A DNA stretch of 23,626 nt from Bacteroidota bacterium (GCA_004356385.1 SMXL01000104.1:1-23626), one strand, 5' to 3'; positions 1 through 8,489 are shown, numbered from the stretch's first letter. Notes: generated from the sequence alone by a model not told the origin. Translations and numbers: made by a program.

Positions 1-2
1 AT

Positions 3-1367
3 AAGGTCGCTTACGCTGCCCGATACTGGACGAGTAAGGACCCTCGACTATTGACCCCTTATAATGAACGCAAACTCGAACACTACGCCAGATTGACCTA
101 CGCAGACCTGCTCTACGGAGCATCAGAGCTGGGTCTGAGAGGTTGGAATACCGAACGCGGTCAAATTATCGTCCGCTATGGTACACCCATTGGCGACGTT
201 GTGATTATACCCAAGAGTTCTTCGAAAATATCCGAAAGCTTCCGGGCGATGGCTCAGGACCCCGATCCGGACAATCAAGGCGAAGGGAGTCGAATCCTGC
301 AAATCACTAGAGATGGTTATGGCTTCGATATGTTTGAGGAGGCCAACACGTACAATATCTGGACGTACGAAGACAAGAAGTTCGTTTTCGAAGATCCGTT
401 TCGAAATGGCGAGTTCCGTCTCTATAGTCCTTCTGCGAGTGATATTTCACAGGGATCTCTCCCTTGGCTGAATGACTACGCTATCCGAGCTCGGGAGACC
501 TTTCGAGAAGAGCCGGAGAGCTATACGTATAAGGCTCCGGGTCGACAGATCGACGTTCCGTTTCTTGTCGCTTCGTTTAAAAATTTTAGTAGCGACTTGA
601 CCGATGTTTACGTCAATTACGGAATTCCCGTAAATGACTTTGATCGATCGGATGACATCATAGATATCACAGCAAATGCGGGAATGTTCGTCGTAAGTGA
701 GAATCGTGATATGCTTGTTGAACAGAGACGAACGATTTATGGTCTCAGGACCGCCCAAGTCGTACAATTCGAGGAGTCGAATCTCTGGATTGATACCGAA
801 CAACTACGCGTCCCACCGGGAATGCAAGAAGTGTCGGTCGAATTCGAAACCGCTGGCGCGGCGACAGTAGCCGTTCAACGGCGAAAAGTTGAGATCCTCG
901 ATTTTTCAGGCGACGATCTTGCGTTGAGCGATTTGCTTCTGGCGTATCGAGTTGATGAAGTCGAATTCGGAACGCCCACGCTATCGACAGATATCGTGAG
1001 AAACGGTTTGTCGATCATGCCGGCTCCGTGGTCTGTTTTTTCAACCAAGCAGCCAATTTATTTGTATTTCGAGGTGTATAACCTGGATCTGGATTCCAAT
1101 GGAAGTGCCAATTATCTGGTTGAAGCCGCTCTGGGTCCGAAAAAGCAGGGTAACGCGATTGGAAACTTCTTGAAAGGAATCTTTGGTGGCGGAGAAGCCG
1201 GCGTAGCTGTATCGCTGCCGATTCAGATTTCCAGTGCGAACGATGGCCAATACCTGATCCTCGACGCATCAAACCAGGAACCCGGCTTGTATACCATTGC
1301 TCTAAAGATCACGGATCAGGCAACCGGAAAAACGCTCCAAAGAGAACAGGATCTATTTCTCGAGTAG
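3..1367 (+). CDS. GWxTD domain-containing protein, 5' end outside window
   Basis: This is the C-terminal 454 codons of a larger protein. The frame is open to the left edge, and the residues before the TTG at 51 already read like family sequence (RYWTSKDPRLLTPYNERKLE), so TTG 51 is not the real start. The family signature follows about 30 residues after that TTG as RGWNTERGQIIVRYGTP, matching the GWxTD block with E in place of the usual D. The final ~100 residues look beta-rich (QISSANDGQYLILDA, then LYTIALKITD), as in the C-terminal sandwich of these proteins. GWxTD proteins are usually predicted to be exported proteins of Rhodothermota, Acidobacteria and relatives, and their biochemical role is unknown. 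The signal peptide, if any, is outside the window. The stop codon (TAG) is one base from the purE stop on the other strand. Family assignment is fairly sure; function is not known. Confidence 0.8.
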   Translation, partial: KVAYAARYWTSKDPRLLTPYNERKLEHYARLTYADLLYGASELGLRGWNTERGQIIVRYGTPIGDVVIIPKSSSKISESFRAMAQDPDPDNQGEGSRILQITRDGYGFDMFEEANTYNIWTYEDKKFVFEDPFRNGEFRLYSPSASDISQGSLPWLNDYAIRARETFREEPESYTYKAPGRQIDVPFLVASFKNFSSDLTDVYVNYGIPVNDFDRSDDIIDITANAGMFVVSENRDMLVEQRRTIYGLRTAQVVQFEESNLWIDTEQLRVPPGMQEVSVEFETAGAATVAVQRRKVEILDFSGDDLALSDLLLAYRVDEVEFGTPTLSTDIVRNGLSIMPAPWSVFSTKQPIYLYFEVYNLDLDSNGSANYLVEAALGPKKQGNAIGNFLKGIFGGGEAGVAVSLPIQISSANDGQYLILDASNQEPGLYTIALKITDQATGKTLQREQDLFLE

Positions 1368-1368
1368 G

Positions 1369-1890
1369 TTACCCCGAGTTCAGTTGACTGCCTAGTTCTT
1401 GTACACGAGCGTCCATCGCTTGGACTTTGCCGAGCATGTCCTTCTTGTACGTCGCCACTTTCTCGTAAAGGTCATCGTCGCCGGTCGCTAAAATCTGCGC
1501 CGCCAGAACCGCTGCATTTTTTGATCCGCCGATAGCGACGGTTGCAACGGGCACGCCGCTGGGCATCTGCACGGTCGCGAGGAGTGCATCAATTCCCTGA
1601 AGTGCGCCGGATGCGATTGGCACGCCGATTACGGGAAGTGGGCTGCAACCTGCAAGCACGCCGGCCAGATGAGCTGCCATTCCGGCCCCGGCAATGAGCA
1701 CCTTCAATCCGCGAGCATGGGCCTCTTCAGCGTATATTTTAGTCTCATCGGGAGTTCGATGGGCGGAAAGAACTCTGGTCTCAAATTGAATACCGAACTC
1801 TTTCAGAATACGAGCCCCTCCTTCCATTACGGGCCAGTCAGACTCGCTACCCATGATGATTCCGACTAAGGGATGCTGCTCAGTTTCCAT
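1369..1890 (-). CDS. purE: N5-carboxyaminoimidazole ribonucleotide mutase (PurE, class I)
   Basis: PurE converts N5-CAIR to CAIR in de novo purine synthesis in the cytoplasm. Visible motifs are the phosphate/CO2-site loop IIMGSESDWPV (from about residue 11), the conserved SAHRTP with His44 (equivalent to His45 of E. coli PurE), and the AGAGMAAHLAGVLAG and IGVPIASGALQGIDALL segments. At 173 residues it has the normal length for a bacterial single-domain PurE. I start at ATG 1890; a TTG two codons upstream (1896) is in frame but less likely, and neither has a clear Shine-Dalgarno. It is last in the tyrA-gcvT-ftsK-purE minus-strand run, 80 bases or so after ftsK. No purK is next to it, so its usual partner must be elsewhere. 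The last 15-20 residues are charged and less conserved. Identification is secure. Confidence 0.96.
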   Translation of the reverse strand: METEQHPLVGIIMGSESDWPVMEGGARILKEFGIQFETRVLSAHRTPDETKIYAEEAHARGLKVLIAGAGMAAHLAGVLAGCSPLPVIGVPIASGALQGIDALLATVQMPSGVPVATVAIGGSKNAAVLAAQILATGDDDLYEKVATYKKDMLGKVQAMDARVQELGSQLNSG

Positions 1891-1954
1891 TTCCAAATCG
1901 AATATTTTTAGTTGAATATTGTGGATTGGTATATACGGTCCATCGAAAACTATT

Positions 1955-1974
1955 CCTTAGCCCGTCCTCTAAGG
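1955..1974 (-). terminator. Hairpin just after the ftsK stop, possible weak terminator
   Basis: On the minus strand, two bases after the ftsK TGA, CCTTAG and CTAAGG form a perfect 6-bp stem around an 8-base loop, followed by AATAGTTTT. The stem is short and the T tract broken, so it may only attenuate transcription into purE. Confidence 0.35.
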
Positions 1975-1976
1975 TT

Positions 1977-4418
1977 TCAAGAACTCTCGGACAGTATCTG
2001 GTCCAGTTGTAACTCGTCATCGACCAGAACTTGTCGGGCCTTTGAACCCTCGAACGGTCCAACGATTCCAGCATCTTCGAGTTGATCGATTAGTCGGGCG
2101 GCCCGCGCATACCCGACAGCCAATTTGCGCTGAAGTAGCGAAACGGATCCTTGTTGGCTTCGAACTATGATGTACGCCGCTTCACTAAATAACTCATCTC
2201 GTTCTCCGCTTCCTCTACCGAGAGTCGATGTGGATGTCTCTGCCAAATCGACGGAAGGTAACATGTATGGACCCGGACCCTGCTGCTGGCCAATGAACGT
2301 CGTGATCCGGTCTATTTCGTCGATCGACACAAATGGGCCCTGCAATCTAGTAATGCGACTCCCCGACATGTAGAGCATGTCTCCGTTGCCAACCAGGCCT
2401 TCCGCGCCATTATGATCCATGATCGTTCGCGAATCAATTTTTGAGGCGACTTGATAGGCGATTCTTGACGGAAAATTGGCTTTGATCAGACCGGTGATCA
2501 CATCGACCGACGGGCGTTGGGTGGCTAAAATCAGATGAATCCCGACGGCACGTGCCATCTGTGCCAGACGCGCGATCGGTGCTTCGATATCTTTTCCGGC
2601 AGTCATCATCAAGTCGGCAAGCTCGTCAACGATAATGACGATGTAAGGAATTTTTTCCTTTCTCTCGCCTCCAGAATCCGGGTTTTGATCGATGGCTTGA
2701 TTGTATTCCTTGAGGCTTCGAACCTGAGCCTCAGACAACAGATCGTAGCGCCGTTCCATTTCCTTCTCACAACTTCTGAGTGTTCCCAGTGCCTGATCCA
2801 CGTCGGTGATGATTACGTCACTGGCTTCAGGCGGCATTGCCATGTAGTGAGATGCGATATTGGCATATGCCGAAAGTTCGATCTTCTTAGGATCGATCAT
2901 CACGAATTTCAGCATGGAGGGAGGGCAGGCATAGAGTAAACCGGCAATAAATGTATTCAGCCCTACCGATTTTCCCGAACCGGTTGATCCGGCAATGAGA
3001 AGATGAGGCATGCGGGTCAGGTCCTCAAGAATCGTCTCACCCTCGATGGATTTTCCAAGAATGAGCGGAAGCTCCATTCCGGAATCCGAAAAACGAGTTG
3101 TGCCGATAATATCACGGATCCGGACGAGCTCGCGGTGTCGATTTGGAATCTCGACACCAATGGATGTTTTCCCAGGAATCGGCGCAATCATTCGAATTCC
3201 TCGCGCGGCCATCGCCATTGCAAGATCGTTTTCAAGCGCGGTGATGCGGCTGATCTTGATTCCGGGAGCAGGCGTCAATTCATACAGCGTGACGGTAGGG
3301 CCGACGATGGCCTCGATACTCGTGATTTCAATATTGTAGGTCTCAAGCTTGTCGAGCAGAATCTGTTTATGCTCATCCAGTTCATCGTAGTCGATCTGGT
3401 GAGCCCGCCCTTCTCCTTCGTCCAGTAAGTCCAAGTCAGGAAGGTTGAAGGGATATTCTATTGCCTGAGCAGTCGTCTCCCTGTGAAGATCGTTCGTGAG
3501 TTCTTCTTTGATCTGTTCATGAACGTGCATCTCCACATCAGCGGTGGAAATCGACTCCTCGAGAAGATCGGTCGGATCGGGCATTCCGATCGGATCATTC
3601 GATTCTTCTTCCGGCCGAGCGATGAACGGTGTCGGTGCAGTTTCCTTCGCCTCCTTCGAGCGAATCGTAGTCAAACGCTCTGGGTCCGGGTCACGGACTT
3701 GGAATGGCTTCTTTTCTTCGCGGAGCATGTTTTTATTCGAGGACCGAGCGGCTTTTCGACTTTCTCTTCCCGCCCACCAGCGATTAGCGGTTACTCTAAA
3801 CCGTTCAAAGCCAGCTTCAATGCGATCCAACGATCTCTGAATATCGTGATCGATCAGGAGAAGCGCCGTTATTGAAACGACAAGCAACAAAATTACTACA
3901 GATCCAAGGCCACCCAGCAACTGATGCATCCACCCGGAAAGACCAAGCCCCCAGGATCCGCTCCAGGCCAGCAGGTTCGATTCAAACGTGATTGAAAGCC
4001 AGCCGACAAGCGATGCGAGTAACAAAGCCACTACACCCATCAATCCGGAAACCAATGGGAGATACTCTTTTGGTCGATTTCGTAGCCAGACGTAGCCCCA
4101 ACCAAACATGGAAAAGGGCAGAAGAAGCGAAAAGTATCCGATGAAATTGGGTACGAGCAAGTGCGCTATCGCCGCACCTGTGGGTCCAAGGGCATTTGCA
4201 GCCCGCTCGGTTCCCGGGACGAAGATGGAATCAAAGGAAAAACGCCTTGCCAAGGGTTCGTCTACAATAGAATAGGTAAGCACGGCCAGCGTGATCAAGA
4301 GAGAAAAAACCATTAGAATCAGTCCTAGAATCTCTCGTTTACGCTGCTGGCTGATAAACGGAGTTTTTGACGAAGATGAGCTTCGTCCGCGATTTCTTTT
4401 CGAAACGGTCTTTCCCAT
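1977..4418 (-). CDS. ftsK: DNA translocase FtsK/SpoIIIE
   Basis: This is a membrane-anchored ATP-driven DNA pump that clears and aligns chromosome termini at the division septum. The 813 residues show the whole family layout. A basic N-terminus is followed by four hydrophobic helices between about residues 28 and 190 (for example LGLILMVFSLLITLAVL and GSVVILLLVVSITALLL). A charged linker runs to about 330, then the alpha/beta motor with Walker A AGSTGSGKSVGLN near residue 475 and Walker B YIVIIVDELADLMM near 595. A C-terminal winged-helix gamma domain (about 743-806, SEAAYIIVRSQQGSVSLLQR) reads the polar KOPS-type sequences. The linker is short compared with E. coli FtsK, as is usual outside the enterobacteria. 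ATG 4418 gives the lysine/arginine-rich start MGKTVSKRNRGRSS. A candidate promoter lies in the gap to gcvT. Confidence 0.97.
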   Translation of the reverse strand: MGKTVSKRNRGRSSSSSKTPFISQQRKREILGLILMVFSLLITLAVLTYSIVDEPLARRFSFDSIFVPGTERAANALGPTGAAIAHLLVPNFIGYFSLLLPFSMFGWGYVWLRNRPKEYLPLVSGLMGVVALLLASLVGWLSITFESNLLAWSGSWGLGLSGWMHQLLGGLGSVVILLLVVSITALLLIDHDIQRSLDRIEAGFERFRVTANRWWAGRESRKAARSSNKNMLREEKKPFQVRDPDPERLTTIRSKEAKETAPTPFIARPEEESNDPIGMPDPTDLLEESISTADVEMHVHEQIKEELTNDLHRETTAQAIEYPFNLPDLDLLDEGEGRAHQIDYDELDEHKQILLDKLETYNIEITSIEAIVGPTVTLYELTPAPGIKISRITALENDLAMAMAARGIRMIAPIPGKTSIGVEIPNRHRELVRIRDIIGTTRFSDSGMELPLILGKSIEGETILEDLTRMPHLLIAGSTGSGKSVGLNTFIAGLLYACPPSMLKFVMIDPKKIELSAYANIASHYMAMPPEASDVIITDVDQALGTLRSCEKEMERRYDLLSEAQVRSLKEYNQAIDQNPDSGGERKEKIPYIVIIVDELADLMMTAGKDIEAPIARLAQMARAVGIHLILATQRPSVDVITGLIKANFPSRIAYQVASKIDSRTIMDHNGAEGLVGNGDMLYMSGSRITRLQGPFVSIDEIDRITTFIGQQQGPGPYMLPSVDLAETSTSTLGRGSGERDELFSEAAYIIVRSQQGSVSLLQRKLAVGYARAARLIDQLEDAGIVGPFEGSKARQVLVDDELQLDQILSESS

Positions 4419-4525
4419 GACGAAAAACTAAGCAGTTCAGCGGGCTAATCCAATGTCAGCACGTGCGAGGAGAAACGCATAAAAACGGCTACTAACGGGA
4501 GCACGGAAGAAAAGAGTTTTTACCG

Positions 4526-4554
4526 TAATTCTACCCTAACCGATTAGTGTACAA
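4526..4554 (-). promoter_or_regulatory. Candidate promoter upstream of ftsK
   Basis: In the 166-base gcvT-ftsK gap, the minus strand reads TTG, 18 bases, then TAGAATTA. This only partly fits the Bacteroidota pattern (TTG around -33, TAnnTTTG around -7); it also resembles a -10 TAGAAT with a short spacer. It would give a leader of about 100 bases for ftsK. Weak evidence. Confidence 0.22.
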
Positions 4555-4584
4555 TAAGAAAAGACCAGGAGTTACCAAAACACA

Positions 4585-5694
4585 TTATCTCTCTTTGTGA
4601 AATGGAGGACGCTTGACCATTACCGTGAACGATCGGTTTCTTGAGTGGATGCTGAATTCGGATCCTGGTGACGTGTTCTCAGGCCGGTTGGTTACGTATC
4701 CAAGACCAATTCCCGTGCGAAGAATAGGAGACTGTGTACCACTTGTCACCCGACCGATCTCTTCCCCATTGGCGTCGATTATGGAATCTCCACTTCGAGG
4801 AATACCTCGTTCCTGGGAAATAAAGCCAACCAGTTTTTTGTCCGGCCCCGCTTCCTTAACGGTTGCGATCGCATCACGCCCCACAAAATCTCCTTTGTCC
4901 AGTTTGGTGAGCCATCCCAGGCCTGCTTCCAAGGGGTTGGTCTCGGTCGTAATGTCGTTTCCATACAGGCAGAATCCCGATTCCAACCGAAGCGTATCGC
5001 GAGCGCCGAGGCCCACCGGCTTAATTCCAAATTCTTCTCCAGCTTCAAATAGGGCGTCCCAAATTTGACCGGTTCGGTCTGCGTCAGAGTAGATTTCGAG
5101 TCCGGGTTCACCGGTATATCCTGTATACGAAAGAATGGCCCACTCGCTTCCAAAAAAACTGCCCGGCTCAAGCACGACGAAACGGTAGAATGGTAGCTCA
5201 TCAATAGGGACCGGAGAAATCTTACGGACGGTCTTAAAGGCGGATGGTCCTTGAACGGCGATGAGTCCAATACTTTCCGAGATATTATCTACGGATGCTC
5301 CCTGAGTGTTTTGACGCATCATCCACGCGAAATCAGACTCAATATTAGAGGCATTGATAACGAGCATGTATCGATCTTCGCCAAGACGATAGACGAGAAG
5401 ATCGTCCACGATACCCCCATCCTCCCGGCACATGACCGTGTACATAGCCTGTCCATTAACCAGTTTGTTTGCGTCATTGGTCACCAGATGTTGAATAAAG
5501 GCAAGAGCAGTCGGTCCGGTGACCAACACCTCGCCCATGTGACTGACATCAAACACCCCTACGTTTTCTCGCACATTCAAATGCTCGTCGATAATCCCCG
5601 TATACTGAACGGGCATTTCGAATCCAGCGAATGGCGTCATTTTGGCTCCCATGGAAACATGTTTGCTGTGTAGGGGAGTGTGTTGATTGCTCAT
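4585..5694 (-). CDS. gcvT: Glycine cleavage system T protein (aminomethyltransferase)
   Basis: GcvT takes the aminomethyl group from the lipoyl arm of GcvH and transfers it to tetrahydrofolate, releasing ammonia and forming 5,10-methylene-THF. The 369 residues span the normal length (about 364 in E. coli). Landmarks in order are FAGFEMPVQY, then GVFDVSHMGEVLVTGP. REDGGIVDDLLVYRLGEDRY carries the conserved Asp of the folate/aminomethyl site. SYTGYTGEPGLEIY, GLGARDTLRLESGFCLYGND and the C-terminal beta-barrel domain (from about residue 280, VGFISQERGIPRSGD) follow. ATG 5694 is the natural start (MSNQHTPLHSKHVSMGAKM). gcvH and gcvP are not in the window. It sits between tyrA and ftsK on the same strand; those neighbours share no pathway with it, so any co-transcription would be positional. 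Confidence 0.96.
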   Translation of the reverse strand: MSNQHTPLHSKHVSMGAKMTPFAGFEMPVQYTGIIDEHLNVRENVGVFDVSHMGEVLVTGPTALAFIQHLVTNDANKLVNGQAMYTVMCREDGGIVDDLLVYRLGEDRYMLVINASNIESDFAWMMRQNTQGASVDNISESIGLIAVQGPSAFKTVRKISPVPIDELPFYRFVVLEPGSFFGSEWAILSYTGYTGEPGLEIYSDADRTGQIWDALFEAGEEFGIKPVGLGARDTLRLESGFCLYGNDITTETNPLEAGLGWLTKLDKGDFVGRDAIATVKEAGPDKKLVGFISQERGIPRSGDSIIDANGEEIGRVTSGTQSPILRTGIGLGYVTNRPENTSPGSEFSIHSRNRSFTVMVKRPPFHKER

Positions 5695-5777
5695 GGTTCA
5701 GTAAGAGAATTCAGATCGGGAACGGAATAAAGGGCGAAGATGATACGCCGAGCAGTGTCTATCTGCAATCGAAACCA

Positions 5778-5790
5778 GCCCGGATCGGGC
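5778..5790 (-). terminator. Small GC hairpin after tyrA
   Basis: GCCCG-GAT-CGGGC is a perfect 5-bp stem with a 3-base loop, about 16 bases beyond the tyrA stop and followed on the minus strand by TGGTTTCGATT. The stem is strong for its size but there is no real T tract, so it is a weak terminator candidate. Confidence 0.25.
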
Positions 5791-5805
5791 GATCAATAGC
5801 GATTT

Positions 5806-6912
5806 TCAAAGCCTATGAACACGATATCCAGCTTCGGTTAAGACGACTAACGCCCGGTTGGCTTCCGCCTCCGTTTCCAATCCGATTCTGAACGTCCCGC
5901 CAGTTCCTTCTCGAATTTTTAGAAGCTCGATATCTTTGATATTCAGTTGTTCGGTGGTCAATCGGCCGGCCATGTCCGAAATCGCACCGGGTTTGTCTGA
6001 TACAAAGACGAAAATGTCTGCGAGGGGCCGAATAAACCCTTTCGAACGCGTTGGAATAGAGGTGCGAATGTCTTCAGCAGATTGAAATCTTTCCTCGATC
6101 GCCTGAAAGTTTCCCGACTCCAGTAGCGAACGGAGGTCATCAATCTCATGGGACAGACCCTCCAGGGCCTTCATGATGGGCTCCACATTGGACTGAAGAA
6201 TTTCTCGCCAGACATCATACGTAGAAGACGCGATGCGCGTCATGTCTCGAAAACCACCTGCTGCAAGCTGAATGACTTCAGGGTCGGTACCGCGATTTTT
6301 GCCGACACTGTTTACAAGAGCTATCGCTACGAGCTGGGGAAGATGACTGATTTGAGCGGCGATTCGATCATGTTTTTGCGCGTCCATCAGTAGAATACGG
6401 CTTCCCGTAGACCGAATAACATCGATAAATTCGATATGTCGTTCTGCAAAGGAATCGTTTGACATACCGGGCGGAGGGCACAAGACGTACGTCGCGTTCT
6501 CGTAGAGGAATTCATCGGCGTGGCCAATCCCGCTATTCTCTGAACCCGTCATCGGATGTCCACCGATGAAGGTAACCTGGTCGCCAAAACTGTTTTCGGC
6601 GGCTTTTTGCAAGGGCATTTTTACCGAACAGACGTCGGATACGATCGTGCTTTTTCGAACACAGCGCCCAATGTCCTCCATCAAGTTGATGGATTCCAGA
6701 ACGGGTATGCATAGCATCACCAGATCGGCATTCGCGACACCATCAAGCAGCGATTTTGCCCTCTCAGTGATAGCTCCTCGCTCTAAGGCTTTTTGGAGTA
6801 CATCTTCCTCATCCACGCCAACGACATCCAGATCGGGTCGCATTCTCCTAACGGACAGACCGAACGATCCACCCATGAGGCCGACACCAATAATGCAGAT
6901 TCGATTTATCAT
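5806..6912 (-). CDS. tyrA: Prephenate dehydrogenase with C-terminal ACT domain
   Basis: The enzyme oxidatively decarboxylates prephenate to 4-hydroxyphenylpyruvate in tyrosine synthesis. The Rossmann loop is at the very start (IIGVGLMGGSFG), and the second strand ends in an acidic residue (VVGVDEED), which favours NAD+ over NADP+. HPMTGSENSG (about residue 120) is the conserved prephenate-site block. The all-helical dimerisation half includes SHLPQLVAIALVN and AAGGFRDMTRIASS. Residues ~297-368 form an ACT domain (FVFVSDKPGAISDMAGRL, ending in GYRVHRL), the usual small-molecule sensor for feedback by tyrosine. There is no chorismate mutase domain. ATG 6912 starts directly at the first Rossmann strand (MINRICIIG). 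It is divergent from the gcdH gene, and gcvT follows 111 bases downstream on the same strand. Confidence 0.95.
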   Translation of the reverse strand: MINRICIIGVGLMGGSFGLSVRRMRPDLDVVGVDEEDVLQKALERGAITERAKSLLDGVANADLVMLCIPVLESINLMEDIGRCVRKSTIVSDVCSVKMPLQKAAENSFGDQVTFIGGHPMTGSENSGIGHADEFLYENATYVLCPPPGMSNDSFAERHIEFIDVIRSTGSRILLMDAQKHDRIAAQISHLPQLVAIALVNSVGKNRGTDPEVIQLAAGGFRDMTRIASSTYDVWREILQSNVEPIMKALEGLSHEIDDLRSLLESGNFQAIEERFQSAEDIRTSIPTRSKGFIRPLADIFVFVSDKPGAISDMAGRLTTEQLNIKDIELLKIREGTGGTFRIGLETEAEANRALVVLTEAGYRVHRL

Positions 6913-6979
6913 CCGCGAAGAACACGTCAGTATTTAAGATGTTCAGAAGAGAATTTCTGTGAGAAGACGTCGGCACGCG

Positions 6980-6987
6980 TATTTTGG
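6980..6987 (+). promoter_or_regulatory. Candidate -7 element for the acyl-CoA dehydrogenase gene
   Basis: TATTTTGG matches the Bacteroidota -7 pattern TAnnTTTG at seven of eight positions and lies about 32 bases before ATG 7019. No clear TTG lies at the expected -33 distance. If real, transcription would start after the GTG at 6959 and the ATG at 7019 would be the start codon. Confidence 0.25.
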
Positions 6988-7018
6988 AGAGACCCCGGAA
7001 AATGATCGATTCCAAATC

Positions 7019-8221
7019 ATGACCAGTCGGGCATTCAATCCAGACGATATTTTTCTTTTTGAACACCAGCTCGGAGCTGAGGAGAAGAGGGTAATGAACT
7101 CAGCGCGGGAGTACGCGCAGAGTAAACTCGAACCTAGAGCCCTGGAGGGCAATCAACTGGGTGTATTCCACGATGCAATCCCACAAGAGATGGGACAAAA
7201 GGGTCTTCTCGGAGCAACTATTTCGAAACAGTTCGGAGGACAAGGATTGAATCAAATTTCCTACGGACTGATCGCACGCGAACTCGAACGCGTGGATTCG
7301 GGGTATCGATCGTTCATGTCGGTTCAATCCTCGCTTGTGATGTATCCGATTGAACAATTCGGAACGGACGACCAGCGATTGAAATTTCTCCCTGGATTGG
7401 CCAAAGGGGATCTGATAGGGTGCTTTGCATTGACCGAGCCGGAGCACGGTTCCGATCCCGGAGCCATGACCTCGACCGCGGAAAAAGTGTCCGGAGGCTG
7501 GGTTCTCAATGGTAGAAAGCGGTGGGCAACCAATTCACCAATCGCCGACGTCGCAGTGGTCTGGGCGAAAACACGGGAAACCGGGTCTGATCAGGATGTG
7601 ATTCGGGGATTTCTTCTCGAAAGAGGGATGGATGGGCTCAGAACACCTGTCATTGAAAACAAGATGTCTCTTCGGGCTTCAGTTTCCGGAGAAATTGAGA
7701 TGAACGCCGTTTTTGTACCCGACGAAAATATGTTGCCTTCAGCCTGCGGACTCAAGTCCGCCTTTGCCTGTCTGAATAGCGCCCGCTATGGGATTTCATG
7801 GGGAACGGTTGGTGCGGCCGAGGACTGCTACCAGCGAGCGAGGGACTACGTTTTGAATCGTATGCAATTCGGGCAGCCTTTGGCTGCCACGCAGTTAATT
7901 CAGACCAAGCTCGCTGATATGGTAACGGAGATTACCAAAATGCAGTTGATCGCGTTTCGGCTAGGAGAGTTGTACGATTCAGGCCAACTGCTTCCAGAGA
8001 TGGTGTCACTCGCGAAACGAGCAAATAGTAGTTCGGCGCTAAAAATCGCTCGTGAGGCTAGGGATATGTTGGGCGCAAATGGAATTACGGGCGAGTATCG
8101 AGTCATCCATCACATGGTAAATCTTGAGAGCGTGAATACGTACGAAGGCACGTACGACATCCACGGGCTTATTCTGGGGAAGGCACTTACCGGAATACAA
8201 TCGTTCGTTCCGAGAGGATAG
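7019..8221 (+). CDS. gcdH: Glutaryl-CoA dehydrogenase-type acyl-CoA dehydrogenase
   Basis: This FAD enzyme oxidises and decarboxylates glutaryl-CoA to crotonyl-CoA in lysine/tryptophan/glutarate breakdown, passing electrons to ETF. The 400 residues align along their length, from memory, with human GCDH. Shared blocks include YGLIARELERVDSGYRS, the FAD-binding run CFALTEPEHGSDPGAM, WATNSPIADVAVVWAK, LNSARYGISWGTVGAAE, MQFGQPLAATQLIQTKLADM and RDMLGANGITGEYRVI. NTYEGTYDIH carries the catalytic base Glu376. The SARYGISWG arginine block is typical of glutaryl-CoA dehydrogenases rather than ordinary short-chain ones. ATG 7019 gives MTSRAFNPDD, a normal N-terminus; the frame also opens at GTG 6959 but would add 20 arginine-rich residues. 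Other genes of the pathway are not adjacent. A different short acyl-CoA substrate is possible but less likely. Confidence 0.92.
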   Translation: MTSRAFNPDDIFLFEHQLGAEEKRVMNSAREYAQSKLEPRALEGNQLGVFHDAIPQEMGQKGLLGATISKQFGGQGLNQISYGLIARELERVDSGYRSFMSVQSSLVMYPIEQFGTDDQRLKFLPGLAKGDLIGCFALTEPEHGSDPGAMTSTAEKVSGGWVLNGRKRWATNSPIADVAVVWAKTRETGSDQDVIRGFLLERGMDGLRTPVIENKMSLRASVSGEIEMNAVFVPDENMLPSACGLKSAFACLNSARYGISWGTVGAAEDCYQRARDYVLNRMQFGQPLAATQLIQTKLADMVTEITKMQLIAFRLGELYDSGQLLPEMVSLAKRANSSSALKIAREARDMLGANGITGEYRVIHHMVNLESVNTYEGTYDIHGLILGKALTGIQSFVPRG

Positions 8222-8222
8222 T

Positions 8223-8240
8223 GGGGTCGGGGTCGGGTGG
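8223..8240 (+). other. G-rich tract, possible G-quadruplex
   Basis: Directly after the gcdH stop codon come runs of 4, 4, 3 and 2 guanines separated by TC, TC and T, with another GG five bases on. The GGGGTC unit is repeated. It could fold as a two-layer quadruplex in DNA or in the 3' end of the mRNA. It stands out from the balanced composition around it. Function unknown. Confidence 0.3.
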
Positions 8241-8321
8241 TTCCGGTCGTTCTTCTACGTAACAATGACGGCTATATTGGCGTACGTTTCCAACAGTCGA
8301 TCTCCATTGATGCCTAGTATT

Positions 8322-8444
8322 ATGGAGCCTGATTTCGTCGTGCTCATCGTCTTTTCGTCCATTTTACTGATGACCAAAGTGAACTTTGACTTCTCAAGGA
8401 GCCATTTCATGTCCGATTCTGAACAAGCGAACTCGCGAGACTAA
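8322..8444 (+). CDS. Possible 40-residue single-span membrane protein
   Basis: This short open frame fills much of the 268-base gap between gcdH and the next gene. From ATG 8322 it reads MEPDFVVLIVFSSILLMTKV, a short acidic start, one hydrophobic stretch of about 14-16 residues and a Lys, followed by a polar tail ending QANSRD. The same frame also has ATGs at 8310 and 8265, giving up to 59 residues. I prefer 8322 because it puts the hydrophobic segment next to the N-terminus. The layout (acidic start, hydrophobic span, basic residue, then an NF dipeptide soon after) resembles the start of the next gene product (MPEEILIIIIVSIV...). It has no clear ribosome binding site and I recognise no family, so it may be chance. 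Confidence 0.3.
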   Translation: MEPDFVVLIVFSSILLMTKVNFDFSRSHFMSDSEQANSRD

Positions 8445-8448
8445 TCCT

Positions 8449-8456
8449 TATATTCT
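8449..8456 (+). promoter_or_regulatory. Candidate -10/-7 element before the small membrane protein gene
   Basis: TATATTCT lies 33 bases before ATG 8490, within a CCTTATATTC string that recurs upstream of ppdK (CCTTATATTCG). No matching upstream element is visible. Confidence 0.2.
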
Positions 8457-8489
8457 ACCCCTGCATCAATCATTCGACTGAATACCGTC

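Noticed and set aside
3003..3428. Overlapping plus-strand frames of 109-141 codons opposite ftsK
   Set aside because: Antisense to the conserved FtsK motor; no family features and two competing frames cover the same stretch.
6959..7018. N-terminal extension of the acyl-CoA dehydrogenase from GTG 6959
   Set aside because: The 20 extra residues are arginine-rich and absent from the family, and a promoter-like element lies within them.
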